Source of the DNA: Chromera velia
Taxonomy: Eukaryota > Sar > Chromeraceae
Length of the DNA stretch: 64,000 bases
Direction: 5' to 3'
Assembly (NCBI GenBank): GCA_018398765.1
Contig: JAHBMJ010001660.1
Span: 111,396-175,395, forward strand
Positions 20,347-30,602 of the stretch are shown piece by piece (within the stretch, counting starts at the first letter, position 1; each line of letters starts with the position of its first letter). The position numbers and the translations under genes were made by a program. The notes under the pieces are model-generated. The model worked only from the letters and a program-made list of their open reading frames with translations. It had not been told where the DNA came from and made no database searches.

Positions 20347-23123
20347 AACCTCTGGAGTCCTCGCGCAAACAGTGCGAAACCGCTCGAGACAAAACCTCTT
20401 CGCTCAACTCGTGCTGGCTCGGTACCGAAAGCGCATGTTGCGACTTTTGTTGCACGAGAGGCAGCGCGTCAATGGGCATTCCTGCCGGATGATCATCAAG
20501 AGGAGGAACATTTCCCCCCGCTGTTTGGCTTTTGTTCGAAGTCGCCCTGTGGAGAGTCTCTGAGCGTGAGAGAGGGGGCTGAGAACGAGAATTCGATCGG
20601 GAATGGGCCAGCGCCACACATTTGTCGAGCGAGGCCAGGCGAGACAGGAGACCTCCCTCACCTCCTTCATGACCTCGCAAGACTGCATTATCTGGTTGTT
20701 TGGGTCTGGATCGTTGCGTCTGTATTGATTCTGCCTCTAGCATCGAGGCACTAACCCCAGGCCAAGAGAACGGAAGTGTACCTCCAAATTCGGCAGGAAG
20801 AGACTCAGGGTCTATGTGTGCAAATATCGAGGAAGGCACAAACTCAGTCGACCCATCGTCCGTCGTTGTAGACCCACTACCCCTTCCCTTTGACCCTCTC
20901 CCTGCGGGTGTCTCCCCCACACTCCCCCTCCTACTCGAATTGTCCGTGGAGATTTTTCGTTTCTTTTGGGCGTCTGCAGAGTGAAGAAACACGACTCTCT
21001 CCTGCAGCTTCTTGCAGAGCAGACGCAAAATCGTCTTGGCGCTCGCCTCCCAGAATCCTGGAAGGTCCAAGACGTAGATGGACCGCAGCTCTGCGAAAGA
21101 AGAGAGCAGACAGAGGAAGAGGGAGGGAGGGAGGGAGGGAGGGAGGGAGGGAGGGAGAGAAAGGCATAGAAGAAGCGTTGCCTTCCACGTTCGCCCGCCT
21201 TCCTCCCTTGTGTTCCTTGGTTCATCCCTTCGTTTCTTTGCAACGGAGAGGAGAGGAAAATGCGTGCATCAGGCAAGCAAGCAGGCAGGCAGACATGGGC
21301 AGACAGGCTATGCATGTTGTTTCTTCGTTATTTCCCCCTTTCCCTTCTCCCTCTAGTCCAACACCGACGGCGCCTGTGGCACGAGGCAATCCGGCAGACA
21401 GCGAAGGATGGAGACAGAGAGTAAATGGAGCATAAGAACGTTTGACTGAAAAGAGACATGTGAAAAGTGAGCGAAGACTGAGATTTGGTTTCAGGTTGGT
21501 AAATAAATCAGACGGTGCAGATCTTGTGCAGAGCAGCAGAATCAGAGGTAAGACGGATGGAAGGATGGAGGAATGCATAGGAGGACAGTCAGAAGCATCG
21601 GTTTGCAAGTCCGTCGGAAGGAATGCGGATCCCTTCTTGCACAAACGCAGAGGAGCCAGACAGTCAAATGGACGGGCAACAGGGAGAGGGGAAGATCTAC
21701 ATGGGAAGAAAAGGGAGAGAGAACGGAGCTTACTGCATGGAAACGCCTCCTTCCTGCAAAGAGGCAGACACGACAGAAAAGTACTCGCATGAGCGGACGT
21801 CGACACGCAGACAATCAGATGCGGTGCAGACAAGGTAAAAGGTCACCCAAAAGAGGGGGGTTTCATTCGTTGAGCAGAGCCCGTAGAGCTTCTGAGCGAA
21901 TCAGTTGAAAGCTGGCGTAAGTTCTGTCTGAGCGGAGCATTTCTCTTTCCTTTTTTCTCGAATGTGGAAACAAAAAGGCACACACCAGACGATGCACTTT
22001 GGCAAGTACAGGAAGAGACAATTAAAATCCCTCGAGCAAGATCTACCCATACACACACAGAATCCCCGATCACAAACACATGCACACAAGATGAGATTGC
22101 AGAAAGGTCCGCGTTGTCATTCACATCACCACTCAACTCCCCCACCCGACACACATATCGCTGCCAAACATCAAACCATACCACCCCTCTCAGACTGTAG
22201 CGACGATCTATAGCCCCTTTCTACGTCTTTGCCCTCCGGCTAAATACGCTGTCGCCTGTCTGTATTTTCCGAACACACGGACGATCCAATCGACCAACCA
22301 CATGAGCGTTCCCCTCTTCATGTCATTCAGCCCGAACAGAGAGAGCAGCCGGAGAGGACGCGCATCTCGACAGTCGAACAACAGCCCCATCCCTGCGTGC
22401 GTCAGCCACGACAGTCAGTTGAATGACAGGTGGAGAATTTAGAGGCGGAGTGACCAAGGAGCAGGTTGTGCGGGATGAATGGAAAAGTGGAGTTAGAGGC
22501 AGAGACGGAAGAGAATTAACGCAAGGAAAAGCAAAGACTTCATTCAACTGAGCAAAGCAAACAAATCAAGTCTAGGTTCAGGTTCCAAATTCTTCTGTGC
22601 ACCAACCAACGCCTTGACACCATTCTTCTTCGCGACAGAGCGTCATATGGCAATGACAACGAGCATCGACACAAACACATTTCCGAGTGCTGGAGAAGAA
22701 GAGAATCCCCTCGGAATGAGACAGAGCCATAGAAAAGAAGAAGAGGTGCCGAAAGAGGAGACACGCAACGCTTCCATCCCGCTTCCTTAACTGACGTGAG
22801 GTCTCACATTTTCCAAAATGCATTGATACCACACATCCATTTGAGAAGGCACAGAAGAATGAATGCTGATCGGAGAGGACAGCTAGCTAACCTTTAGCGC
22901 ACACCTGCGGATCGTCAGTAACCCTTTCCATGAGGAACATGCCCATCTTCTGCAACACCTCCACCGGGTGCTCCCTTGCTGCCGTTTCTAGGGCGCGCAC
23001 GTTGTACACCAACAGCCTCCTCCCTTTCTGCAGGCACGATAAGAAAATGCACAGGAAGACACACGTACACCTTCAACCATGCTTCTTCTCTCTCTCTCTC
23101 TCTCTCTCTCCATTTCTGACACA

Positions 23124-23154
<31 letters not shown>

Positions 23155-23942
23155 GCACGCACACATACATACATACATACATACAAAGACAGAGAGAATC
23201 TCACACCGATAGCGAGCCACGCGTCTCTGCCAAGAGGGAAGACGTCCCTCTCTTCTTTTTCAAGCACATACAAGACACGTCCAAAAGTGCAGCTTCAAGC
23301 ACGAATTTGTCTCTGTTACCTTGTCGTGAGATGGCAGGAGCCAGTGGACGTCCTTTGTCAGGACTGTCGCGACGCCCTCGTCTTGTGCGCTGATTCTCAT
23401 ACCCCACTGCTGAGATTGTCGGAACAAAACGAAATTCCTGAGCACAGTCCGAGCTTGGCTCACGTCCCAATCCCGAGCGATGAGAAATTTGAACTGCAGG
23501 GGAGTAGAACAAGCTTGGGTTTTTGTCTAAAATACAGCCGCTGGCAGCAAAACACAAACGGCAAAGAGGTAGGCAATCACAAGCAGGGGCTTCCCCAATC
23601 TCCAGCACACCGCTCTCCAGCAATTTGTCACGCACAGCAGACAGGTAGGTGCACGGCTTGAACATGCGGCCCTTCTTTTAACGAAATTTGGTTCGCTTCA
23701 GTTTCATTCAACTCTCCAAAGAGCTCGTAAAGAGCTCGACGTCTTCCTGGGAAGGAAAACAACAAAAGCAGAAGAAGACAGATCGAGTGACAGACCGACC
23801 AAGAATGGCTCATTGGACAAGACTTCCGCAGGAATTTGGTCTTCCCTCCCTGCCCTCCTGAGGTCTTCCACCTTCTCTGCCCGAGAAGAGGGGTCAAGCA
23901 ACCAGGACTCAATTCCCTCAACCTCCTCGTGGATGCTGCACG

Positions 23943-23994
<52 letters not shown>

Positions 23995-24802
23995 AATACG
24001 TTCGTACAGACTGACTCGCGGACAAACACATATATACTCACTCACCCCGTCACTGACACAATCAACGATGCACTCAATCTCTTCTTCTCTTTTCTTTTCT
24101 TCTCTTCTCTTTTCGTCTCTTCTCGCTCTCTCTCTCTCTCCCACACACACACACACAAACGCATACGTGCGAGATGGACAGAGAGACAGGCGAAATCGGG
24201 AGATGCCCTTGAGCTCTGAGACGAACTCCGATGTCGGCAATCGGCAATGCGAAAACAGAGAAAAAGACAATTCGAAGACGATTTTGCGCAAGAGGCTTTA
24301 AAAATGAGGAGCAAAGCGAACGGCTGCTCCTCGAGTTTGCTGACAGGTCTTCCGGAGAATGGTTGAACAGCTCCGCTGCCAGTTTCCCTATGTTCTGCTG
24401 CTGCATCACCGCGTAAGACTGTGCCCCCAAGACCGTCACCGTTCCTTGAAAGCAAAGAACACCGAATACAAAAAGAGTATTCGATCTGTCTGAGTACACC
24501 ACCTTATCTTGGTACCTGCATTTTGAAAGAACGCCCCGTCTACACCTCCAGAACAACAACTAGATACGTGGTGCAACAGTAGGCAGTCGAGACGGTCCAG
24601 ATGACACACCCCGACCAGCCCCTCCGCTGGAAGCTTTAAGAGCTCCGAAGTCGTGGAAACTCAAAGACGGAGTCTGGTGTCGCAGCTCTTCGCACTGAGC
24701 CTCTTCTTGCCTGGCACATCGCAGAGCGAAGAGGTGCTTTCGATTATCAAAGTTTGTCGAAGAGCTATATAGAGACGAAGACTCGAAGTTCGCGGTCTGC
24801 AT
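20345..24802 (-). CDS. Sec14-like CRAL-TRIO lipid-transfer protein
   Basis: CRAL-TRIO proteins bind and exchange phosphatidylinositol, phosphatidylcholine or other lipids at membranes. Three 3' exons read cleanly with phase 0 at each junction. 23493-23320 has FKFLIARDWDVSQARTVLRN (CRAL-TRIO N-terminal region) and ends SHDK. 23027-22905 has KGRRLLVYNVRALE and ends VTDDPQ. 21088-20345 has LRSIYVLDLPGFW, then ERVVFLHSADA and HIDPESLPAEFGGTLPFSW, the classic Sec14 ending. Between the last two motifs is an extra Ser/Gly/Arg-rich loop of about 45 residues, and a disordered Ser-rich tail of about 130 residues follows. 5' exons are less certain: Met at 24802 (MQTANFESSS), a segment near 24350-24450 (GTVTVLGAQSYAVMQQQN), one near 23950-23800 (IHEEVEGIESWLLDP) and one or two between. 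The 1.8-kb intron 21089-22904 holds no domain I recognise. Confidence 0.78.
21117..21158. repeat. (GGGA)n microsatellite in Sec14-like intron
   Basis: About nine to ten GGGA units on + (TCCC on the transcribed-sense strand), close to the intron's 3' splice site, where it extends the pyrimidine tract. Confidence 0.8.
23084..23187. repeat. compound (CT)n-(CA)n-(CG)n-(CATA)n microsatellite
   Basis: A CT run (23084-23109), then CA, then an alternating CG run of about nine units, CA again, then CATA repeats. It lies in the intron between 23028 and 23319 of the Sec14-like gene. The alternating purine-pyrimidine part could adopt Z-DNA. Confidence 0.85.
23943..23995. repeat. (GA)n microsatellite in Sec14-like intron
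   Basis: About 25 GA units on +, which read as a long CT pyrimidine tract before a 3' splice site on the gene's own strand. Confidence 0.85.
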
Positions 24803-25177
24803 GTCATATGGTCTGTCTCTGCCGACCCTGCATGCATGCAGCCGACGCGGTCGAATCTTTAATTGTGGCGCCGCGCGCGAGCTAGGGGGGCCCGGAGGCG
24901 CGGGCCCGATTTATTAAAAACTCCGAATCGCCGCCATCGCGCCGCCATGCATGCGAGGAGTCGGCTCAAATATGCATCAAACCCTCGCGAGGAATCATTG
25001 TCGAGGACTGTCATGAAGCTTCAATGATCGCGATCGAGCAGTCTTGGTGTCTAATCGCGAGTGCGCACAAGCTGGCACTTGCGCAAGTGTGCACCTTCGA
25101 ACGGACTTCCTATTGCATGGACCGTTGTGTGTGTCACAAAAGCTGATTTCGGTCTGTATATCTTGACCTTCCCCACC
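24803..25177. promoter_or_regulatory. divergent promoter region, Sec14-like / OsmC genes
   Basis: 375 bp separate the two start codons. It is GC-rich, with GGCGCCGCGCGCGAGC near 24867, and has TGCATGCATGCA at 24829-24840 and CATGCATGC at 24946-24954. Compare the TGCATGCA clusters at 15998-16042 and 56071-56113. Confidence 0.5.
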
Positions 25178-27652
25178 ATGGCGCTTCGACGATCTCTTTG
25201 CCGTCTCTTCCCTGCTGTGAAGTACAGTGTCACCGCAGAGGGGGCGGCCGGGCCCTCAATGCAGTACAAAGCCGGAAAACACTCACAGGTAGGCCTGCTG
25301 CCGAAGCGAGGGGCATTTTGGTTGGAAGTGCGCTTTTGTAGACGGTGCGTCTACCTCACTGCACGAGTCATTTTATATGTGGCTTTTGCAGTTCACGGAT
25401 GAGCCCCCTAAGCTGGGGGGGCAGGACAAGGGGATGAATCCCATGGAGACCTGTCTTGGCAGTCTCTGTGGGTGTGTGCACGTCCTCACCTACATGGTGG
25501 CAAAAGAAATGGGCCTCAAGTTCGAAAAGGTCGATCCGCATGCTCTGAAGATCCTCGTTTGCCGTCTCCCGTCTCTTTTTCCCCAAAAGATTCAACTGTG
25601 CCTCATGCGCTCCTCAATCAGACGTGTATTTCTTGGACTATCTGCTTGTAGTCTCCCCTTCCCCCACCCCCCTCTCTCTGCCGCTTTCCAGGTGGATAGA
25701 CGGACCAAAGACAAAGCTCCTTTGGTTTCATGCGCATCAGTCGGGTTTCCTCCTCTGTCTGTGTTTTCTCTCGTCTATGTGTGACTGAATAGACTGCTTC
25801 TGTGTTTGCACGAGCGCCCCTTTTTTGGGTCTTTATCCTTCTTTCCGTCTACATATGGCTGAAAAGACTGCGTCCCGGTTCACACGAGCGTCCGCTTTTT
25901 GGATTCTTTTTCCTCTTTCAGTCTGTATATGGAGGAATAGACTGCACACGAACGCGCCTTTATTTGTGCCCTTTTCTTTGCATTTGTTGTGCTCACGCAG
26001 GCCCTCTTTGCTTTCCTGTCCGACTCTGTGGAAACTTGCTTGCAGGTTGGCTGGTCGGCAAGTTGCGAATTCGACCCGCGAGGGCTGATGGGAAAGGCGG
26101 ACGTGCAGGTGGGAAGGGGGGGGGGGTTGAGCTCTTTCTGCGGTCGAGAGGTTTTTTTTTTTTTTTCTGTGGTCGAGAGGGTAGTTTCTGTCTTGCGGCT
26201 CTCCTTTCTTGCTCACATGATTTGCTCCCTGCAGGCTCTCTGGAAGATGTTGCCTCGAGTGTTTTTACCTTCAGCATGAAGCGAAAGATTAATTGTTCTT
26301 TCGTTTGCAAGCGTAACTAGGACCAGTCCGTCTCTTCTGCTCTGCTCTCTTTACGCTTCTGCTTGGACCGGTGTTTTCCGACATTCAAATGTTCTGTTTG
26401 TCCCCAATTCGCCGGAGTTCTTCTATACTTTTGGTCTTTCTTCAGCATAGTCAAAGTGCATGCATCTCTCTCTCACTCTCTCTCACACACTCACACTCAC
26501 ACTCACACACACGCTCGCGCGCACTCACTCTTTCTCTACTGTGATTGCAAGGGAACAGGTCCACTGGTCGAAGCTGATCCTAGAGGGCACAATCAAGACG
26601 GACGCACCGGATGAGCAAGTGCAGGTGGGCAGGTTCCCCGCTCGCAGTCTTGCCTTACTTCCGTCATTCCTTTCTTCCCCTTCTCCTTCGGGTACCCCTC
26701 CTATCCTTTTTAGCTAATTCTTTTGATTTTCTGTGTCTTTTCTCTTTTCGCAACAGTGCCCGTGTCTGCGTGCGCACTGCCTGAACTGAACTGCTCAGAC
26801 GCGCCCACACAACCGCGGGTTGGTCGATTGAGTCCGACGGTGAGGGTGGCTGCATGCGTGGATTCGTGCCTACGTTCGTGTGTGTGCTTTCTTAGGCGCG
26901 CCGGGTTTTCTTTGTATGTTGCTCAGTGACACATGTGTGTCTGTAACGACGTTTTTGCCTGTCTGTCTGCCTGCAGGAGCTCCTTCACAAGGTCGAAAAG
27001 CGCTGCCCTATCTCATCGTTGATGTCCAACGTGAAGGACCTGGTGGGTCTGTCTGTCTTTCATTTCATTTGATTTGATTGATACCCGTCGTAACAGTGAG
27101 TGAACCTACCTCCAATCGTCCGATGCTGTTTTCATCAGCTGGTGTCCGTCCGTCCATCATTCAACCACATGAGCGTACCTCTTTCTTCTCTTTCCTGTTT
27201 TGTTAGGCGCGCCTCTGTTTTCTTCCTGGATTCCCTGGTTCTGATCATTTGTTCTTTCTTCCTTCCGTTTTTTTTTTCTTTCGTTCTTTCTTGCTTGCTT
27301 TCTCCCTTTTTTTCTTGCTTGCTTTCTTTCTTTCTTTCTTTCTTTATTTGTTTGTTTGTTTGTTTGTTTGTTATTTTCTTGTTTTCTTCCTTAAAGTTTC
27401 TTCCTTTCTTGCTTTCTTGTTTGTTTTCTTTCTTACTTGCTTTCTTTCTTTCTTTCTTTCTTTCTTGCTTTCTTGCTTTCTTGCTTTCTTTCTTGCTTTC
27501 TTTCTTTCTTTCTCTCTTTCTCTCTTTCTTGCTTTCTTTCTTGCTTTCTTTCTTTCTTTCTTTCTTTCTCTCTTTCTCTCTTTCTTGCTTTCTTTCTTTC
27601 TTTCTTTCTTTCTTTCCTTCTTTCTTTCTTTCTTTCTTTCTTTCTCTCTTTC

Positions 27653-27722
<70 letters not shown>

Positions 27723-28210
27723 TCCTTCCTTCCTTCGATTCTTTCTTTTCTTTCTTTCTTTCTTTCTTTCTTTCTTGCTTGCTTTGTTGCTTTATCTCTT
27801 TCTTTCTTGCTTGCGTACTTTCTTGCTTTGTGCTTGCTTGCCTGCTTGATTTCTTCCCTCCTTCCCTCTTTCCCTCCTTCCCTCCTTACTGACTTTCATC
27901 CCTTTATTCCTCTCTTTCTTTGTTTTTCTCTTTCTCTCTTCCTTTCCCTTTCTTGTCCTTCCTTGCTGCCGTGTGTTCTTTGTTTATTCATTACTCATAC
28001 GTGCCTCCCTAGCTGTTTTTTTCTTTTCTTAAATCATTCATTTGCGGATTGATTCATTTCGTGCGTGCGTTTTATTCATCTGTTGATTCTTTCATTCACG
28101 CGCTGCCTCTCAATGTCCACCCATCTCTCTTCTGTCGACTAAATGCCTGCCTGCCTGCTGGTCTGCTTGTCTGCTTGCAGGAATACATCGCGTCTCTGAA
28201 GAAGGGCTGA
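25178..28210 (+). CDS. OsmC/Ohr-family protein (putative organelle peroxide-handling enzyme)
   Basis: OsmC/Ohr proteins reduce organic hydroperoxides with two active-site Cys. Exons, all in phase 0, are 25178-25288 (Met to SQ), 25392-25529, 26559-26624, 26977-27042 and 28181-28210 (EYIASLKKG-stop). Family landmarks are DEPPKLGGQDKGMNPMET, then CLGSLCGCVHVLTYMVAKEMG (first Cys region), WSKLILEGTIKTDAPDEQ, and VEKRCPISSLM (second Cys). The N-terminus MALRRSLCRLFPAVKY is Arg-rich and hydrophobic without acids, like a mitochondrial presequence (inference). About 20-25 residues expected between DEQVQ and ELLHKVEKRC are missing in my model. A further exon probably lies in 26625-26976, but no candidate there is open in phase 0. 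The last intron is dominated by a polypyrimidine array. Confidence 0.8.
27260..28010. repeat. polypyrimidine (TTTC)n-type array, about 0.75 kb
   Basis: Nearly uninterrupted pyrimidines of TTTC/TTGC/CTCT units in the last intron of the OsmC-family gene, on the sense strand. It gives long chance open frames of Phe/Leu/Ser in all three frames, which are not genes. Mirror-like pyrimidine tracts of this length can form triplex (H-DNA). Confidence 0.9.
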
Positions 28211-30602
28211 TCGATCGAGACTGCATCTGGAACTTCTCGGGGGATCGGGAAAGGAAGAAGAGGGCGGGGGGAACAATTTCTTTCGTCGTGTGCATGGCAA
28301 GAGGTCTGAAATCAGTAAGAAGCACGTGAAGGAAGCCAGACAGACAGGTCACTTCTCTGCGCACCAGCATTCAGAGAGGATAGGAACACGTACAATAGCA
28401 CGGGAGACTGCAGGCAAATTTTGAGACTTTGGAGAGTCCTTGGTCAGTCGATCTGTATATGTGTGTGTACCGTCCGAAGGTCGCCTTCAAAACAGCGCGC
28501 GGCGCGCCTGCATGTGTTCAAAGGATCCCTCCCTCTACAGATCTTCCCCAGAGGTATTCGCCCCGGATTGTCCCTAACAGCTGGGGGCCACTGCACCTTT
28601 CAGTGTTTGCAGATCCGAAAACCGATTCCATCCGGTCAGAATGCATGTTGCTGACAATCAGACAAGGGAAAAAGAAGCCACAAAACGGATCCGAAGCTGC
28701 GTGTTTGCTGGCACAAAGGCTGGAGCGAAATGAAAGAGAAAAAACAAGGATTCGTGGAGAAAAACAGATACTGGATGGGATTGTGTGCATGGAAACCCGA
28801 ACATCATCCATTTTAAAAACTGTATAGACGGAAGCGAAGATAAATTCGTACCGTGAAAGTCCGTGCAAGACTTGTAGTGCTGCATACTGCTGCATGCCCA
28901 GAAAATTACGTATTGGCATGCAGATAAATTTAACTTGAACATCCGCACAAGTTTATTCATCTGTTTAATATAGCTCAACAAGTGATAACAACGTGTATAG
29001 TAGAGACTAGTGGAGACAGCCCCTGAGAACTTTTGAAGCATTCTTCCACATCGTACGATTTTTTTCATATTGAAAATATACCAGAAATTAAAGGTTTTTA
29101 AGGGTTTCTTTAACTTTCTTAAGACTTTAGAAATCAAAGGATGAGAGAATGAATTACAACTGAAGTGGAAGGCTGTTTGAACCTGTTTTATAAACTGGGC
29201 CAGATTTATTAACTTACAATTCAAGCTGAATAGTAGGCTGAATACTTGAACATATGATGGTTAATGAATCTAATAATGATGGTGAAACATTCTCAGAAAC
29301 AATATGAAACTTAGAATCAGAAACTAGGTAAAACCAATGTCAACGCATCTGATAGTATCTGATTGACAGACATGTATCATGATGCATGGTAATGCACGGT
29401 AATGCACGGCTGATATGAATTCTGTTTGATTACGTTAACTTATGGTACCCCGTCTGGCATGGTATGGTACGGGCAAGCGTTTGCATCTTAGAGACCAGAA
29501 GCCTGACCCGAAGCCCTGAAATGTGAGTGGGTTTGTGAGCGTACAGTAGCGTACAGATACCGTCGGGCTAAGCAAAGCAGTGACGGCATAAAATCAAAAA
29601 TCCGTTGCATTGAACCCAGGATCATCAGAACGGAAGAATGAAACAGCCGAAGGACAAGCAAACTGCTGCAAAGTTAGCACATCGCAACTTTAAAGGAGTC
29701 TCGCCTGACATGGGTAAGTTACTGTACCGACCTCTCTCAACCTAACTACCACTTGAAAGTTTAGGCCGCATTTTTGGATAAGCTTGAAAGTCCGCGCCGC
29801 AGGCGCAGATCATTTATGGTATCTTAAAAGCCAAAGCCGCATATCTGGACGGTGTCTTGACCATTTACGCCGCAGGCGTGGATGGTCTCTTAAAAAAAGA
29901 TGCTGCAGATAGAGATGATCTTGATTATATTTTTTTAAATGGCACTTAGGTTCAGGGAGGTTCAAGTACCAGCAAACTAGGGGCTAGGAGCCCGGGCCAA
30001 AGCCCTGCAATATTAATGTGCAGACATCACCAAGCTAATACAAGCTAATCTAGCTGCGTCTGAAAAGACTTATCGCACTTCACCCAGGAATTAATCAATT
30101 AGAGCAGAAGAATGAGAGAGCCCAAAGACCAAGAAAAATCAAGATGAACTGTTCGGGAGACCAGTCCGAACCCCTCCAGGTTGACCCAGCAAGGGAAGGA
30201 GGAATTCCCAAAGGAACACACCCTCATCAGTCCAAAGACCCAGGAACGAGGGCCCACAACACGGAGGCGAAAGAAAAACAAAAACAAAGGAAGAAAGAGA
30301 AACAAAAAGAAACGCGACTTGGGTCGACACTAGGAGGCCCCGGCATGCAGGTAGTTCTTCGCCGCGGGCCCCACGGCCCGTGTGGCCGGGGTCCGTTGAG
30401 CAATCGGTTACACCGAAAAAACCGGATCCGCGCACGCACGAACGGAGAACCTGCAACTTAAGTTTCACAAGACAGCTAGGCGTGCACCAATTCCTTGAAG
30501 TAATTTCTGGCGAGCACCTGAGTTGTGCGTGGGCCGCGTTGCTACAGTTTTGGTATCTGTCTTCTCTCAGATTTTGCCTGAAAGAAAACACCTCGAAGTA
30601 CG
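28211..30602. other. intergenic region between OsmC and WDR12 genes
   Basis: 28800-29960 is AT-rich without a believable gene (an open frame on - at 28658-29224 is AT-biased and matches nothing). A diverged direct duplication is visible: the 29500-29660 block and the 29985-30145 block share GAAGCCC-like, CAAAGCCCTG, CCAGGA and AGAAGAATGA words in the same order. CGCAGGCG words recur at 29800-29880. The last 400 bp before the WDR12 start include GGCATGCAG at 30342. Confidence 0.45.

Noticed and set aside
27100-28052. Three overlapping long open frames (151-267 codons) of Phe/Leu/Ser
   Set aside because: They are translations of the TTTC/CTCT polypyrimidine array in an intron; no complexity and no domain.
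28658-29224. 188-codon open frame on - as a gene
   Set aside because: AT-driven composition, no domain, no upstream promoter or splice signals, lies in an AT-rich spacer.
30380-30460. GC-rich stem-like sequence (GGCCGGGGTCC) as a possible tRNA or structured RNA
   Set aside because: No cloverleaf, no A/B box arrangement; no tRNA or rRNA gene was found anywhere in the window by eye.
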